This document shows, piece by piece, positions 1-8,357 of a stretch of DNA of 64,000 nucleotides. Positions within the stretch are counted from its first letter, which is position 1; each line of letters begins with the position of its first letter. Below the pieces are notes generated by a model that ran no database searches, was not told where the DNA came from, and worked only from the letters and a program-made list of their open reading frames with translations. A program made the position numbers and the translations under genes. The DNA is taken from assembly GCA_965248035.1 (NCBI GenBank), contig OZ252054.1, forward strand, positions 2,370,620 through 2,434,619. Reading direction: 5' to 3'. Source of the stretch: BJGV01 sp964194745 (GTDB lineage Bacteria > Pseudomonadota > Gammaproteobacteria > Burkholderiales > Nitrosomonadaceae).

Positions 1-211
1 TATCAAAGTTACTGAAAACAGCATACCCAGGCGCAGCTGCAATCTTGGCTTTCGCCCCAGGACGTTCATTATAAAGATCCGAAAGTGCAGTATTTCTCAT
101 ATCAATAACAGCTTGACGCTTCGATGCTGGGGTATTTCCCGCCGTAGTAGCACAACCACTAAAAATGAGAGCAATTATCAAGCTACACAATCCAACTTTT
201 ATGCGTTCCAT
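1..211 (-). CDS. SYLF-domain (Ysc84-like) lipoprotein, N-terminal part
   Basis: The gene runs off the left edge, so only about 70 residues are visible. The N-terminus is a lipoprotein signal with a lipobox ending FSGC at about residue 20. It is followed by a stretch resembling the start of the SYLF/Ysc84 lipid-binding domain (ALSDLYNERPGAKAKI then APGYAVFSNF). An in-frame ATG at 226 exists, but GGAG lies 9 nt before the ATG at 211, which decides the start. Family members are outer-membrane or periplasmic lipoproteins of poorly defined role, thought to bind phospholipid. The family call is by recognised sequence only. Confidence 0.7.
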   Translation of the reverse strand, partial: MERIKVGLCSLIIALIFSGCATTAGNTPASKRQAVIDMRNTALSDLYNERPGAKAKIAAAPGYAVFSNFD

Positions 212-268
212 ATTTCTATTCTCCATGTCATTCGTTTCGGTATATTCGTTACTTATGTTTTATTGCCA

Positions 269-764
269 TCAGCTAAATCTCGCAGTATGGAAGGGGAACT
301 GAATACTTCCTGACTTGCACTTAAGAGCGCCACCCCAATCTCCAGGTTTTAAACGCTCGCATTCTAAAAACCTTTTACTATCGTTGCTTCTGTGCGTCCT
401 AAATTCAAAGTGCTGCATATTGTTTAGATCGTAGACTGCGTCAACAACTAAACCTGTTCCAACTGCAATCAATAGAATGTCCTGAGCAACGCGTACATAG
501 CGGTGTCCAGTCGGAGGCATTCCCAATTCTATAACCATTCTGGGGGACAAATCATGAAAAATCACACCGCTTGCCAATGGATAACCTCTTCTCAATTTCT
601 TCGCCTGCCCCGGAGGCATACAGCCATTATGCTTCTTGGCCAAGCCAGGAGGACAATGGCTTTTATAATGCTTTTTAGCATGATGACCCCCGTAGATGTG
701 TCCGCCCGGGGTCCACGGCGGTGTGGCTATGCAAGCACTTAACAAAAAACAAGATAAGAGTAAA
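269..764 (-). pseudogene. RcnB/CigR-like envelope protein, start codon lost to element A
   Basis: The reading frame encodes an RcnB-like protein: a hydrophobic run ending in lipobox LLSAC, a His/Lys/Pro-rich linker with two CxPPG.AKK-type motifs, then the conserved YRYV-like stretch (GHRYVRVAQDILLIAVGTGL). RcnB-type proteins are periplasmic and linked to nickel/cobalt homeostasis. The signal peptide has no ATG: upstream of it the frame enters the inverted repeat of element A at 765 and meets a stop. Only an internal TTG at 745 could start translation, inside the signal region. The 5' end was therefore removed by the element or an adjacent deletion. The body looks undamaged. Confidence 0.7.
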
Positions 765-787
765 GGGATTTATGTAGTTGTTACCGG
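765..787 (+). repeat. Element A left terminal inverted repeat
   Basis: Starts GGGATTTATG and ends ACCGG. It agrees with the reverse complement of 2763-2785 at 17 of 23 bases. The boundary coincides with loss of the RcnB-like reading frame. Confidence 0.65.
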
Positions 788-923
788 ACTGCCATGTAAC
801 GGATGTAACGGGGTAATCTGTTTGGCTAACTCAAATGTTCGCTGTTTCAGCGTGGAAAGCAGGTTGTCATAGGCATCGGTATTGGCGAGGAGGCAGGCTG
901 TGAGACCAGTCACCTCCCCGGAC

Positions 924-1022
924 TCAATCTTGAGAGGGCCGTTGATAGATTAACTGCTCCAACACGGCGCAGTAGATTTTCCCTGCCTTATCGGTAAGGA
1001 TTTCCTCAATGAGAGATTGCAT
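924..1022 (-). pseudogene. Relic of a small ORF behind methyltransferase A
   Basis: A 32-codon frame starts with ATG at 1022 inside the 3' end of the methyltransferase gene, preceded by AAGGA, and reads MQSLIEEILTDKAGKIYCAV and onward to a TGA. After that stop, another frame stays open through 780-923 to a TAA inside the left inverted repeat, with protein-like composition. The arrangement mimics element B, where a restriction gene starts inside the end of its methyltransferase gene. It could be a decayed restriction partner, but no nuclease motif is visible. Confidence 0.35.
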
Positions 1023-1828
1023 TCCTTGAAAATCCGATCTCTGGTCAGCTCACAATATTTGGGCTCTTTCTCAAGACCAATGGCTTGCCGACCATGTCGG
1101 ATCGCTTCTATCATAGTAGTGCCCATAGTAGTGCCCGATCCGACAAACGGATCAAACACCGTGTCCCCGATAAACGAGAATATCTTGATGCAGCGTTTCG
1201 GCAGTTCTCTTGGAAATGGGGTCTCATGACCAATCCGTTTCCTGCTCTCTCCATTGAATGACCATGACCCCAACGACCATTCCTTAAATTCCTCGGCGCT
1301 AATATCGTTGTTTCCAGGGCGCTCACGTTTCCACGTATCTTTATAGAGCACAATAATGGTTTCCACAGGGGCAATGACATGAGGGGCGCTGGCTGACTTC
1401 CAACTCCCCCATGCCGTGCGACGGGATATATTGCCTTCATTCCACAGAATAGTCGCATGATAGCACCACCCGGCCTCCATTGCTAATCGCGTGATGTCTG
1501 CTGAAAGCGGTTGCTTGCCATTCTTGTTTTTATCCAGCGAGACATTGACGCATAAGCGACCGGTCGATTTCGTCCAATGAAAACAATTCGTCAGCCACTG
1601 TTTAGAAAAGTTCAAATAGGCGTCGTAGGGCAATGAATCATCTTGTTGGGCACCAGAATATGCTTTGCCAACGTTATAGGGGGGAGAGGTCACAATTAAA
1701 TCCACGCTTTCTCTCGTGATCGAAGCACGGAGTGTGGCGTCTCCCTGGATCAAGCGGTGAACGAGTGGGGAGTGAGCAAAAAGCACATCCACAGCCGAAT
1801 CCAAGAGGCCGGTCCCTACGGCGCTCAT
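950..1828 (-). CDS. Beta-class DNA methyltransferase (N6-adenine or N4-cytosine), IS passenger
   Basis: 292 residues. The catalytic motif IV TSPPYN (residues 47-52) comes before the S-adenosylmethionine motif I DPFVGSG (about residue 225), the order of beta-class amino-methyltransferases. Target sequence unknown. The ATG overlaps the transposase stop (ATGA), so translation is probably coupled to it and transcription comes from the promoter in the right end. Oddity: just after motif I, GTTM occurs twice in a row, produced by a 12-bp tandem duplication at 1112-1135; most relatives have one copy. This may weaken cofactor binding. No intact restriction partner is seen. Confidence 0.85.
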   Translation of the reverse strand: MSAVGTGLLDSAVDVLFAHSPLVHRLIQGDATLRASITRESVDLIVTSPPYNVGKAYSGAQQDDSLPYDAYLNFSKQWLTNCFHWTKSTGRLCVNVSLDKNKNGKQPLSADITRLAMEAGWCYHATILWNEGNISRRTAWGSWKSASAPHVIAPVETIIVLYKDTWKRERPGNNDISAEEFKEWSLGSWSFNGESRKRIGHETPFPRELPKRCIKIFSFIGDTVFDPFVGSGTTMGTTMIEAIRHGRQAIGLEKEPKYCELTRDRIFKECNLSLRKSLPIRQGKSTAPCWSS

Positions 1829-2719
1829 TGGACAAGCCCCTGATACGTTAAGCGTTTGCCAATGGCCGCATCACAGACGCTTTCAATGCGGTGCATGGTC
1901 TCCCGGCCACAACGTCCTTCATTGAGCCTGAACGAAAATTCATGAATATAACGCGATAAATGCTTGACGGATACTTGATGGAATGTGCCGTTCAGTCCAC
2001 GTTTTAAGACCGCCCAAACGCTCTCAATGCCAATGGTTTACGGCTTGGTGCTGATAGCCTTTACGCTCAATGCCTCGATAGGCGGCATGGTCATCCGTAT
2101 AGAGCGTGCTGCCTATTTCTATCGCCTCTTGAATCTCCGTCCACAGCGTAAGCCGATCCGTCGCAGGCACTGGCAGGGCCACGGTCTTGCCACCACGCTC
2201 CCTCATGCCGAGGACGGGTTGTTTGCCAACTGTCCCGGCTTTCGGTTTATCCCCTTTCTTCCAGTGCTTGTTCCGTTCTTTCCCGCCCACATACGTTTCG
2301 TCGATTTCTACGATTCCTGAGAGACGGGTAAGATCGCCACGGCAAGCCTCTCGAATCCGATGCAACGCAAACCAGGCGGACTTATACGTGACCCCAATTT
2401 CTTTGCTTAATTGCATAGCGCTAATGCTCTTTCGAGAAGTCATGACGGTGTAAATGGCATAGAGCCATTTGTGAAGTCGAATGTGTGATTTTTCAAAAAT
2501 GGAACCGGTCCGAACACTAAAATGCTTGCCGCATCCTCGACAGTCATACATCCCTTTTCGTTTTCCCGATCTTGTATAGACCGATAGGCTTTGACATGTC
2601 GGGCAAGACACACCATATTTCCAGCGACGATCCTCAAGGTACTGTCGTGCGGTTTCCTCGTCAGGAAACATTTCCATCAACTGGTAGACACTGATTGCAG
2701 TATTGATCTTATAAGGCAT
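1825..2719 (-). pseudogene. IS1595-family (ISXO2-like) transposase A, internal deletion
   Basis: The N-terminal zinc-ribbon CPTC...CRGC (about residues 39-62) and the DDE-fold motifs EIDETYVGGKE and YTDDHAAYRG are intact. The frame then stops after AVNHWH at 2024. The missing C-terminal part continues in another frame as GIESVWAVLKRG to a TGA at 1825, which overlaps the methyltransferase start. Against transposase B, about 13 residues are missing between NH and GIES, so a deletion of about 38 nt near 2030 both removed sequence and shifted the frame. The product lacks the third catalytic residue and should be inactive. Confidence 0.85.
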
Positions 2720-2744
2720 GGCATCCTCCTCTCATGATAAGAGA

Positions 2745-2772
2745 ATTATACCACAATATTTTCCGGTGTCAA
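2745..2772 (-). promoter_or_regulatory. Consensus sigma-70 promoter in the right end of element A
   Basis: On the minus strand TTGACA lies within the terminal repeat, followed after 16 bp by TATAAT. GAGGAGG then precedes the transposase ATG at 2719. A perfect -35 and -10 implies strong transcription of transposase and methyltransferase. Confidence 0.75.
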
Positions 2773-2785
2773 GTATATAGTTCCC
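2763..2785 (-). repeat. Element A right terminal inverted repeat
   Basis: Read on the minus strand it starts GGGAACTATATACTTGACAC. It contains the -35 box of the transposase promoter and abuts the interrupted GST gene. Confidence 0.65.
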
Positions 2786-3085
2786 ATATAAATGCTCTTC
2801 AAGCAAACGTTGCATTGCCAAGGACAGTGCCAGCTCTGTTTTATTTAGGCCTTCATCCAGATCATTATTATTCGTTTTCAGATGCTGGATAATAAATTGC
2901 GAATCTCCTAATTTAGTGTCGCCATCTTCTAAATAGGGTAGCTTCCCCTTTGGTGCAGTTAACGGAAGCGTCGGCTTAATTTCATACTCAATGCCGGCCA
3001 TTCGCAAATATGTTTCTATCTTGCAACAGAAATGGCTTAAGTTAGGGATGCCCCATGTGCGTTCGAATTGGTAGAGCTTCAACAT
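2786..3085 (-). pseudogene. Glutathione S-transferase family protein, truncated
   Basis: About 100 residues of a GST N-terminal (thioredoxin-fold) domain: MLKLYQFERTWGIPNLSHFC, the cis-proline region KLPYLEDGDTKLGDSQFI, and the beginning of the alpha-helical domain up to EEHLY. The next codons are the inverted repeat of element A and the frame ends at 2732, so almost all of the C-terminal domain is gone. It resembles the Fax/metaxin-like GST group that continues HLYW. Non-functional by inference. Confidence 0.75.
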
Positions 3086-3220
3086 AACTAACTAAAGCCT
3101 CCATCAATAGTATGACCAAAGCTTAAAAATCGTAAAGGGTCAGGACTACTTCACCCGAAAGGGTACCCCTACTGTCTAGATTAGAGGTATCATAGCAAAC
3201 CACCAACAATTTTTAATGAA

Positions 3221-3297
3221 TGGCGCGCCCAACACGATTCGAACGTGTGACCCCCGCCTTCGGAGGGCGGTACTCTATCCAGCTGAGCTATGGGCGC
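3221..3297 (-). tRNA. tRNA-Arg (anticodon CCG)
   Basis: A 77-nt cloverleaf on the minus strand. The acceptor arm GCGCCCA pairs with TGGGCGC, the D-arm is GCTCAGCTGGATAGAGT, the anticodon stem CCGCC/GGCGG encloses the loop CTCCGAA, and the T-arm contains GTTCGAATC. The 3' CCA is encoded. The anticodon CCG reads CGG arginine codons. Confidence 0.95.
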
Positions 3298-3451
3298 TAC
3301 GAGATTGTGTAGCAGATATCAATATGGCAACAATAGCACATTTTAATGTACTTCCCGTCCAACGTAGTTATATGTGATTTTTTGTAGCGAATAAATAGTG
3401 TGAAGAACTATAACTTAGCGCATCATAATAGATTATATCGAAAGGTTTGTT

Positions 3452-3991
3452 GTGAGCGATACGGAAGAAAATTCCTCGAGCATTGAGACACCAAAACGGT
3501 TGATTATGGTTCTTCTGGCTGCTTTCGTGTTTCCGATCACGATCATCGTACTGCTGGCCCATGCCGCATCTGGGGGTATTTCGCCGGATAAAAATAGTCC
3601 TGCTTTGTCGGGAGAAGCGATAGCTAAGCGCCTAAAGCCGGTAGGTTCGTTGGTGCTTACTAGTACCTTGCCACAGGCTAGCGAGAAACTAAAGAAAGAA
3701 GCTAGCCAGGCATCGACCAAAGTATCTTTAGTTGTGGTTTCTGGTGACACAGACAAGGTCAAGGTTGTATATACAGCAAGCTGCGCTGCTTGCCACGCAA
3801 GTGGAGCTGCAGGTGCACCTAAGCTAGGGGATAAGCAAGCGTGGGCACCGCGCATCAAGAGTGGGAACGAGGCGCTTTACAACAGTGCAATCAAAGGTAT
3901 GAAGGCGATGCCTGCCAAAGGTGGTAACGTCAGTTTGTCCGATGTCGAAGTCATGGGGGTGGTAGATTACATGGTAAGTCAGGCAAAGTAA
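3452..3991 (+). CDS. Cytochrome c5-type monoheme protein
   Basis: 179 residues: one N-terminal membrane anchor (about residues 17-37), a spacer of about 70 residues, then a class I cytochrome c domain with heme motif CAACH at 111-115 and a distal MKAMPAKGG methionine-ligand region. This is the layout of membrane-anchored periplasmic electron carriers of the cytochrome c5 family. GTG start at 3452 with AAAGG about 7 nt upstream. It stands alone, with a terminator directly behind it. Confidence 0.85.
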   Translation: MSDTEENSSSIETPKRLIMVLLAAFVFPITIIVLLAHAASGGISPDKNSPALSGEAIAKRLKPVGSLVLTSTLPQASEKLKKEASQASTKVSLVVVSGDTDKVKVVYTASCAACHASGAAGAPKLGDKQAWAPRIKSGNEALYNSAIKGMKAMPAKGGNVSLSDVEVMGVVDYMVSQAK

Positions 3992-4021
3992 GTCCTGAGG
4001 AAATTAAATACATATAAGGGG

Positions 4022-4052
4022 AAGGGGCGGCTTCGGACTGCCCCTTATTTTT
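4022..4052 (+). terminator. Rho-independent terminator after cytochrome c5
   Basis: The stem AAGGGGC/GCCCCTT encloses a loop containing CTTCGG and is followed by ATTTTT. It separates the cytochrome gene from apaH. Confidence 0.8.
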
Positions 4053-4069
4053 GGTAGGGTATATTATTC

Positions 4070-4903
4070 ATGGCTACTTATGCAATCGGCGATTTACAAG
4101 GCCGTTACAAAGAGTTTAGACAGCTTCTTGATCTGATCAGTTTTAATCCAAAAGACAAATTGTGGTTGGTAGGGGATATTGTCAATCGCGGTCCAAATTC
4201 ACTGTTTCTATTGCGTTTTCTTAGAACAATAAGTGATGCAATAGTAGTAGTACTTGGAAATCATGATTTGCACCTGCTCATGGTTGCGGAAGGTTGTGCT
4301 AGGGCGCGTCCTGGCGACACTTTGCAGGACATTCTAAATGCATCTGATCGAGACGAACTGCTCCATTGGTTACGGTATCAGCGATTGTTGTATGTGGACG
4401 GTGAATATGTCATGGTACATGCTGGCTTATTACCTTCATGGAGTGTAGCACTAGCCGTACAGCTTTCGCAGGAAGTCGAATCTGTTTTACATGATGAGAA
4501 CCGAAAGAATTTCCGTAAATTTTGTTCTCATATATACGGCAACCAGCCCGATCAATGGAACAGCAATCTCAAAGGTTACGATCGTATGCGGTTGATCATC
4601 AATGCTATGACACGTATGCGTGTGTGCACTCCTGATGGAAAGATGGATTTTGCTTACAAGGGTCGGGTGCAGGATATTCCAGCCGGTTACTTGCCTTGGT
4701 TCGAGGTGCCAAATCGCGCGAGCAACGAAGTAACTATCATTTGTGGTCACTGGTCGGCACTGGCTCTGCAAGTGAGGCACAATCTGATTACCTTGGATAC
4801 AGGCTGTACGTGGGGCGGAAACCTTACAGCTATACGTTTGGAGGATAGAAAGATTTTCCAGGTACCTTGTGCGGTATTGGAAGGGACAGCGCATCAGCAA
4901 TAG
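4070..4903 (+). CDS. apaH: Symmetrical bis(5'-nucleosyl)-tetraphosphatase
   Basis: 277 residues, normal family length. Hydrolyses Ap4A to two ADP in the cytosol. The metallophosphoesterase motifs are all present: GDLQG (7-11), GDIVNRGP (36-43), GNHD (64-67), a histidine in MVHAGLLPSW and the C-terminal GHWSAL. The 3' end overlaps the convergent plsC gene by 74 bp, so the two messages share antisense ends. Confidence 0.95.
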   Translation: MATYAIGDLQGRYKEFRQLLDLISFNPKDKLWLVGDIVNRGPNSLFLLRFLRTISDAIVVVLGNHDLHLLMVAEGCARARPGDTLQDILNASDRDELLHWLRYQRLLYVDGEYVMVHAGLLPSWSVALAVQLSQEVESVLHDENRKNFRKFCSHIYGNQPDQWNSNLKGYDRMRLIINAMTRMRVCTPDGKMDFAYKGRVQDIPAGYLPWFEVPNRASNEVTIICGHWSALALQVRHNLITLDTGCTWGGNLTAIRLEDRKIFQVPCAVLEGTAHQQ

Positions 4904-5627
4904 CCTGCTCAGTAGAACGTGCAAGTTCTCGCCGGTTTTTTCCACTGCTGTTGATAGGATCAGAAAAGATCAATTCAACATCAATCCACGGCTGCTGAAG
5001 TATTCTTCGCAATGATCCAAGTAATGAAATACTAACGTATGCAGCTGCTTTGCTGACCTCTCCTGACACACCATAGTAACGAATCGCTACTGGGTATAGC
5101 AAAGCCTCGACTGCTACTGCAGATTGTAATAGCGATGCATGGAAATGCTGAAGTGTGGTGCCGTCACCGGTCGTACCCTCCGGAAATACCGCTACCCGGT
5201 CTCCAAGAGTGAGTGCATTACCAATATCCTGATTAATGCGAGCAGTATCTCTGCGTTTTGCACGCTCGATGAACAAAGTTCCTACATTTCGGCTCAACCA
5301 GCCTAATAATGGCCACTCGCGAATTTCTGCTTTTGCGACGAAACGGGCAGGACACACTGTTATGAGAGAGTATACATCTAACCAAGAAACGTGATTGGCT
5401 ACTAGCATTATTGGCTGATCTTTCGCTTCAGGTGGAGCACCGCTGAAGCGTAATCTGATACAGAGAATTGCAAGCAGGCCCACTGACCATTTTTGCGCCA
5501 TACGTTTTTGAGCGGATTGACTGAGATGCGGATAAAATGCGGATTGCGCCCACCCAGAAATGATGTGAAGGAACAGGCGAGTAACACGAAAAATTTGTGT
5601 CAGTTTGTTAGTAATGGTGTTACTCAT
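4830..5627 (-). CDS. plsC: 1-acyl-sn-glycerol-3-phosphate acyltransferase
   Basis: 265 residues. Membrane-associated enzyme that acylates lysophosphatidic acid to phosphatidic acid. The HX4D motif is NHVSWLD (about 78-84), the substrate motif FPEGTT lies near residue 150, and a hydrophobic N-terminal region anchors the protein. The 3' end overlaps apaH on the other strand. Confidence 0.9.
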   Translation of the reverse strand: MSNTITNKLTQIFRVTRLFLHIISGWAQSAFYPHLSQSAQKRMAQKWSVGLLAILCIRLRFSGAPPEAKDQPIMLVANHVSWLDVYSLITVCPARFVAKAEIREWPLLGWLSRNVGTLFIERAKRRDTARINQDIGNALTLGDRVAVFPEGTTGDGTTLQHFHASLLQSAVAVEALLYPVAIRYYGVSGEVSKAAAYVSISLLGSLRRILQQPWIDVELIFSDPINSSGKNRRELARSTEQAIADALSLPIPHKVPGKSFYPPNV

Positions 5628-5819
5628 ACCCCTATTATCATATCAATAATTGTGAAAAGTTTTGAGATGGACTAGCAATATATTTGTAATACATTGCTAG
5701 TGAAAAACCCGCAGCAACTATAATTCTCCTTTAGAATCATCATTAGCTTACCCAATATGGACTCGAATATGTCTATCAACAGACTCAACAAAATATTCGC
5801 TTCTTTCGTGCAGTGACTG

Positions 5820-6755
5820 TTATAGAATGCGGCTACCGAAGGCCTCAAAATAGCGCTGACCAATTTCATCACTACTAAAGCTGTGATTTTGTCCCCCGCG
5901 CTGTGCTATTTTCAGCGCTCCCATGAGTGAGCCAAGCTGTCCGGTAGTTTGCCAATCCATTTCATTAGCAATGCCATAAAGTAGTCCAGCGCGGTAGGCG
6001 TCTCCGCACCCAGTTGGGTCAACCTGCATATCTGACTTAACACATGGAATTTCAATTTGTTTGCCATTGGAGTAAATAACAGATCCTTGTGATCCCTTTG
6101 TGATCACCAATCCTTTGACGAGTTTTGCTAGTCCTTCCAGTGCGTATCCAGTACGTTCCTGCAGTAACTGGCCTTCATAGTCGTTAACCGTGATGTAATC
6201 AGCCTTTTTGATAAAATCAAGTAACTCCTCACCACTAAACATTGGTAATCCTTGACCAGGGTCGAACAAGAAAGGAATTCCGGATTCATAGAATTCGCGC
6301 GCGTGCTGTACCATGCCGTCACGTCCATCTGGAGCAACGATGCCAAGCTCAACATCTTTTGCGTCGGCCACATGATTTTGATGTGAAAAATTCATCGCGC
6401 CAGGGTGAAATGCGGTAATTTGATTATCTGCCAGATCAGTAGTGATGAATGCTTGCGCGGTAAATGTGTCTTCCACATGGCGGACATGAGTCTGCACCAG
6501 GTTTAAATTTTTCAACCGACGAGAATACGGTTGATAGTCATCACCCACTGCAGCCATGATGAGTGGGGCCCCACCTATCATTTGTAGGTTATAGGCGATG
6601 TTGCCCGCGCAACCGCCGAATTCCCGTCGCATGTCTGGAACTAGAAAAGAGACATTCAGAATATGGATCTTTTCTGGCAAGATATGATTTTTGAAATGAT
6701 CGTGAAACACCATGATAGTGTCGTAAGCAATGGATCCGCAAATGAGTGTATGCAT
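5820..6755 (-). CDS. PfkB-family carbohydrate/adenosine kinase
   Basis: 311 residues of ribokinase fold. The N-terminal motif is GGCAGNIAYNLQMIGG (about 47-62) and the C-terminal signature DPTGCGDAYRAGLLYG supplies the anion hole and catalytic aspartate. It is close to the betaproteobacterial group often labelled adenosine kinase, but the substrate cannot be read from sequence. It lies downstream of gcvPB on the same strand with about 120 bp between, and could be co-transcribed. Confidence 0.85.
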   Translation of the reverse strand: MHTLICGSIAYDTIMVFHDHFKNHILPEKIHILNVSFLVPDMRREFGGCAGNIAYNLQMIGGAPLIMAAVGDDYQPYSRRLKNLNLVQTHVRHVEDTFTAQAFITTDLADNQITAFHPGAMNFSHQNHVADAKDVELGIVAPDGRDGMVQHAREFYESGIPFLFDPGQGLPMFSGEELLDFIKKADYITVNDYEGQLLQERTGYALEGLAKLVKGLVITKGSQGSVIYSNGKQIEIPCVKSDMQVDPTGCGDAYRAGLLYGIANEMDWQTTGQLGSLMGALKIAQRGGQNHSFSSDEIGQRYFEAFGSRIL

Positions 6756-6878
6756 AGTTATTTAACGCGATATCAGAAAGCCAAATAGTAGTAGTGGTAT
6801 AGTTTTACTAACTCCGGGGGAGAGGGTTGGTTTAATGGAACCGAGGATACAATGATTAGTCGTCATTCCACCAGACGT

Positions 6879-8357
6879 TTACTGTTTCCAGACTAAATCC
6901 AATTCGCGTGCGGCTTTGACATCATCTAATCTGCGCACTCTGGTAGTGTGGGGCGCACCCTTTACTATTTCTGGTTGTGTGTGAGCTTCTACCAAAATTT
7001 CCTTCATGGACACAACAAAGGCATCAAGGGTTTCCTTGGATTCGGTTTCAGCCGGCTCTATTAGTAAGCATTCCGGAACCAGCAGTGGAAAATAAGTGGT
7101 AGGGGCATGAAAGCCTTTATCTAACAATCGTTTGGCCACATTCATTGCGGTTACACCGGTTTTTGCTTTAAGATCTTTTAGCGTGACAATAAATTCATGG
7201 CTAGCTCGGCGAGTGGGATAAGCAATTTCAAATCCCGCTTTGCTTAATTCTGTCATTAAATAATTGGCGTTTAGTGTGGCGAACTCAGCTACCCGATGCA
7301 TGCCTTCTGCTCCTAGCAATCGGGCATAGATATATGCTCGTAACAATACACCGGAATTGCCCATATGCGCTGAAAATCTACCGATGGACTGTGGTATTTC
7401 TTTTTCTGTCAGCCAGCGATATGTTCCTTTTTCAAATGCTACTACTGGAACGGGTATGAACGGCAGCAGCCGTTTTGCTACTCCCACTGGTGCAGAACCT
7501 GGACCACCTCCACCATGAGGAGTAGAAAATGTTTTGTGAAGGTTTATGTGAATTACGTCAAAGCCCATATCGCCAGGCTTTACCTTACCTAGTATGGCAT
7601 TCAGATTTGCGCCATCATAATATAACAACCCACCTGCCTGGTGAACAATTCTACTCATTTCTACAATGTTTTTCTCAAATACACCAAGCGTAGAAGGGTT
7701 GGTTAGCATCAGCCCCGCTGTTTGCGGACCTACGGCTGCTTTCAAGGCGTCCATGTCGACATCACCTTCCTTGTCAGTGGAAATTTCTACTACTTTGTAG
7801 CCGCACATCACCGCCGTTGCAGGGTTAGTGCCATGAGCAGCATCAGGCACGATAATTTCAGTACGAGCATGATCACCGCGTGACTCATGATACGAACGTA
7901 TCATCGCCACACCAATAAGTTCACCTTGTGCACCAGCCATTGGCGTAAGGCTTACACTCGTCATGCCGGTCACATCCTTCAGTATTTCCTGCAATTCATA
8001 CATGCACGCAAGATAACCTTGACCAGTATCTTCTGGTGCAAGTGGGTGTCGTGCCAGAAATTGTGGCAGCATGGCCAATGAATTACATGCACGTGGATTG
8101 TATTTCATCGTGCAGGAACCAAGCGGATAGAACTCTGTATCTATCGAAAAGTTTTTTTGCGACAGTCGAGTGTAATGACGCACGGCATCCATTTCAGAGA
8201 CCTCTGGTAGCAGTGGTGGTATTTTGCGCACCAGGTTCTGCGGAATATTTTTGATTTTTGTTTTAGTCGCTGGAGATTGTGAATAATTGCGTCTTCCAGG
8301 GCGTGAGTGTTCAAATATCAGCATGGTAAAGTTTCTAGCCTCATCAGTAGATGTCAT
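6879..8357 (-). CDS. gcvPB: Glycine dehydrogenase (decarboxylating) subunit 2
   Basis: 492 residues. With GcvPA it forms the P-protein, which decarboxylates glycine and passes aminomethyl to GcvH. The pyridoxal-phosphate lysine lies in HINLHKTFSTPHGGGGPG. Its ATG overlaps the tpx stop (ATGA). A second in-frame ATG at 8324 begins MLIFEHSRPGRR, the usual family start, so either is possible; translational coupling favours 8357. Confidence 0.93.
   Translation of the reverse strand: MTSTDEARNFTMLIFEHSRPGRRNYSQSPATKTKIKNIPQNLVRKIPPLLPEVSEMDAVRHYTRLSQKNFSIDTEFYPLGSCTMKYNPRACNSLAMLPQFLARHPLAPEDTGQGYLACMYELQEILKDVTGMTSVSLTPMAGAQGELIGVAMIRSYHESRGDHARTEIIVPDAAHGTNPATAVMCGYKVVEISTDKEGDVDMDALKAAVGPQTAGLMLTNPSTLGVFEKNIVEMSRIVHQAGGLLYYDGANLNAILGKVKPGDMGFDVIHINLHKTFSTPHGGGGPGSAPVGVAKRLLPFIPVPVVAFEKGTYRWLTEKEIPQSIGRFSAHMGNSGVLLRAYIYARLLGAEGMHRVAEFATLNANYLMTELSKAGFEIAYPTRRASHEFIVTLKDLKAKTGVTAMNVAKRLLDKGFHAPTTYFPLLVPECLLIEPAETESKETLDAFVVSMKEILVEAHTQPEIVKGAPHTTRVRRLDDVKAARELDLVWKQ

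Larger units (their letters stand above)
765..2785 (-). mobile_element. IS1595-family element A with methyltransferase passenger
   Basis: About 2.0 kb. The right end (2763-2785, read inward) begins GGGAACTATATACTTGACAC and the left end (765-787) begins GGGATTTATGTAGTTGTTAC; they match at 17 of 23 positions and resemble the ends of element B. Order on the minus strand: transposase (broken), then a DNA methyltransferase overlapping it by 4 bp, then a short relic. The flanking 8-mers (AGAGTAAA at 757-764, ATATAAAT at 2786-2793) are not a duplication, and the two flanks are stumps of different genes. This implies rearrangement or deletion after insertion. Probably immobile now. Confidence 0.75.

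Noticed and set aside
503..742. 79-codon frame on the plus strand opposite the RcnB-like gene
   Set aside because: The minus strand carries a recognisable protein family; this frame is its shadow.
2024..2320. Plus-strand frames within element A (1985-2453)
   Set aside because: Antisense to the transposase motifs; no ribosome site or known domain.
4487..4945. 152-codon frame antisense to apaH
   Set aside because: apaH on the other strand has all catalytic motifs; this frame is a shadow.
5672..5872. 66-codon frame between plsC and the PfkB kinase
   Set aside because: Overlaps the kinase end, unusual composition, no recognisable domain.
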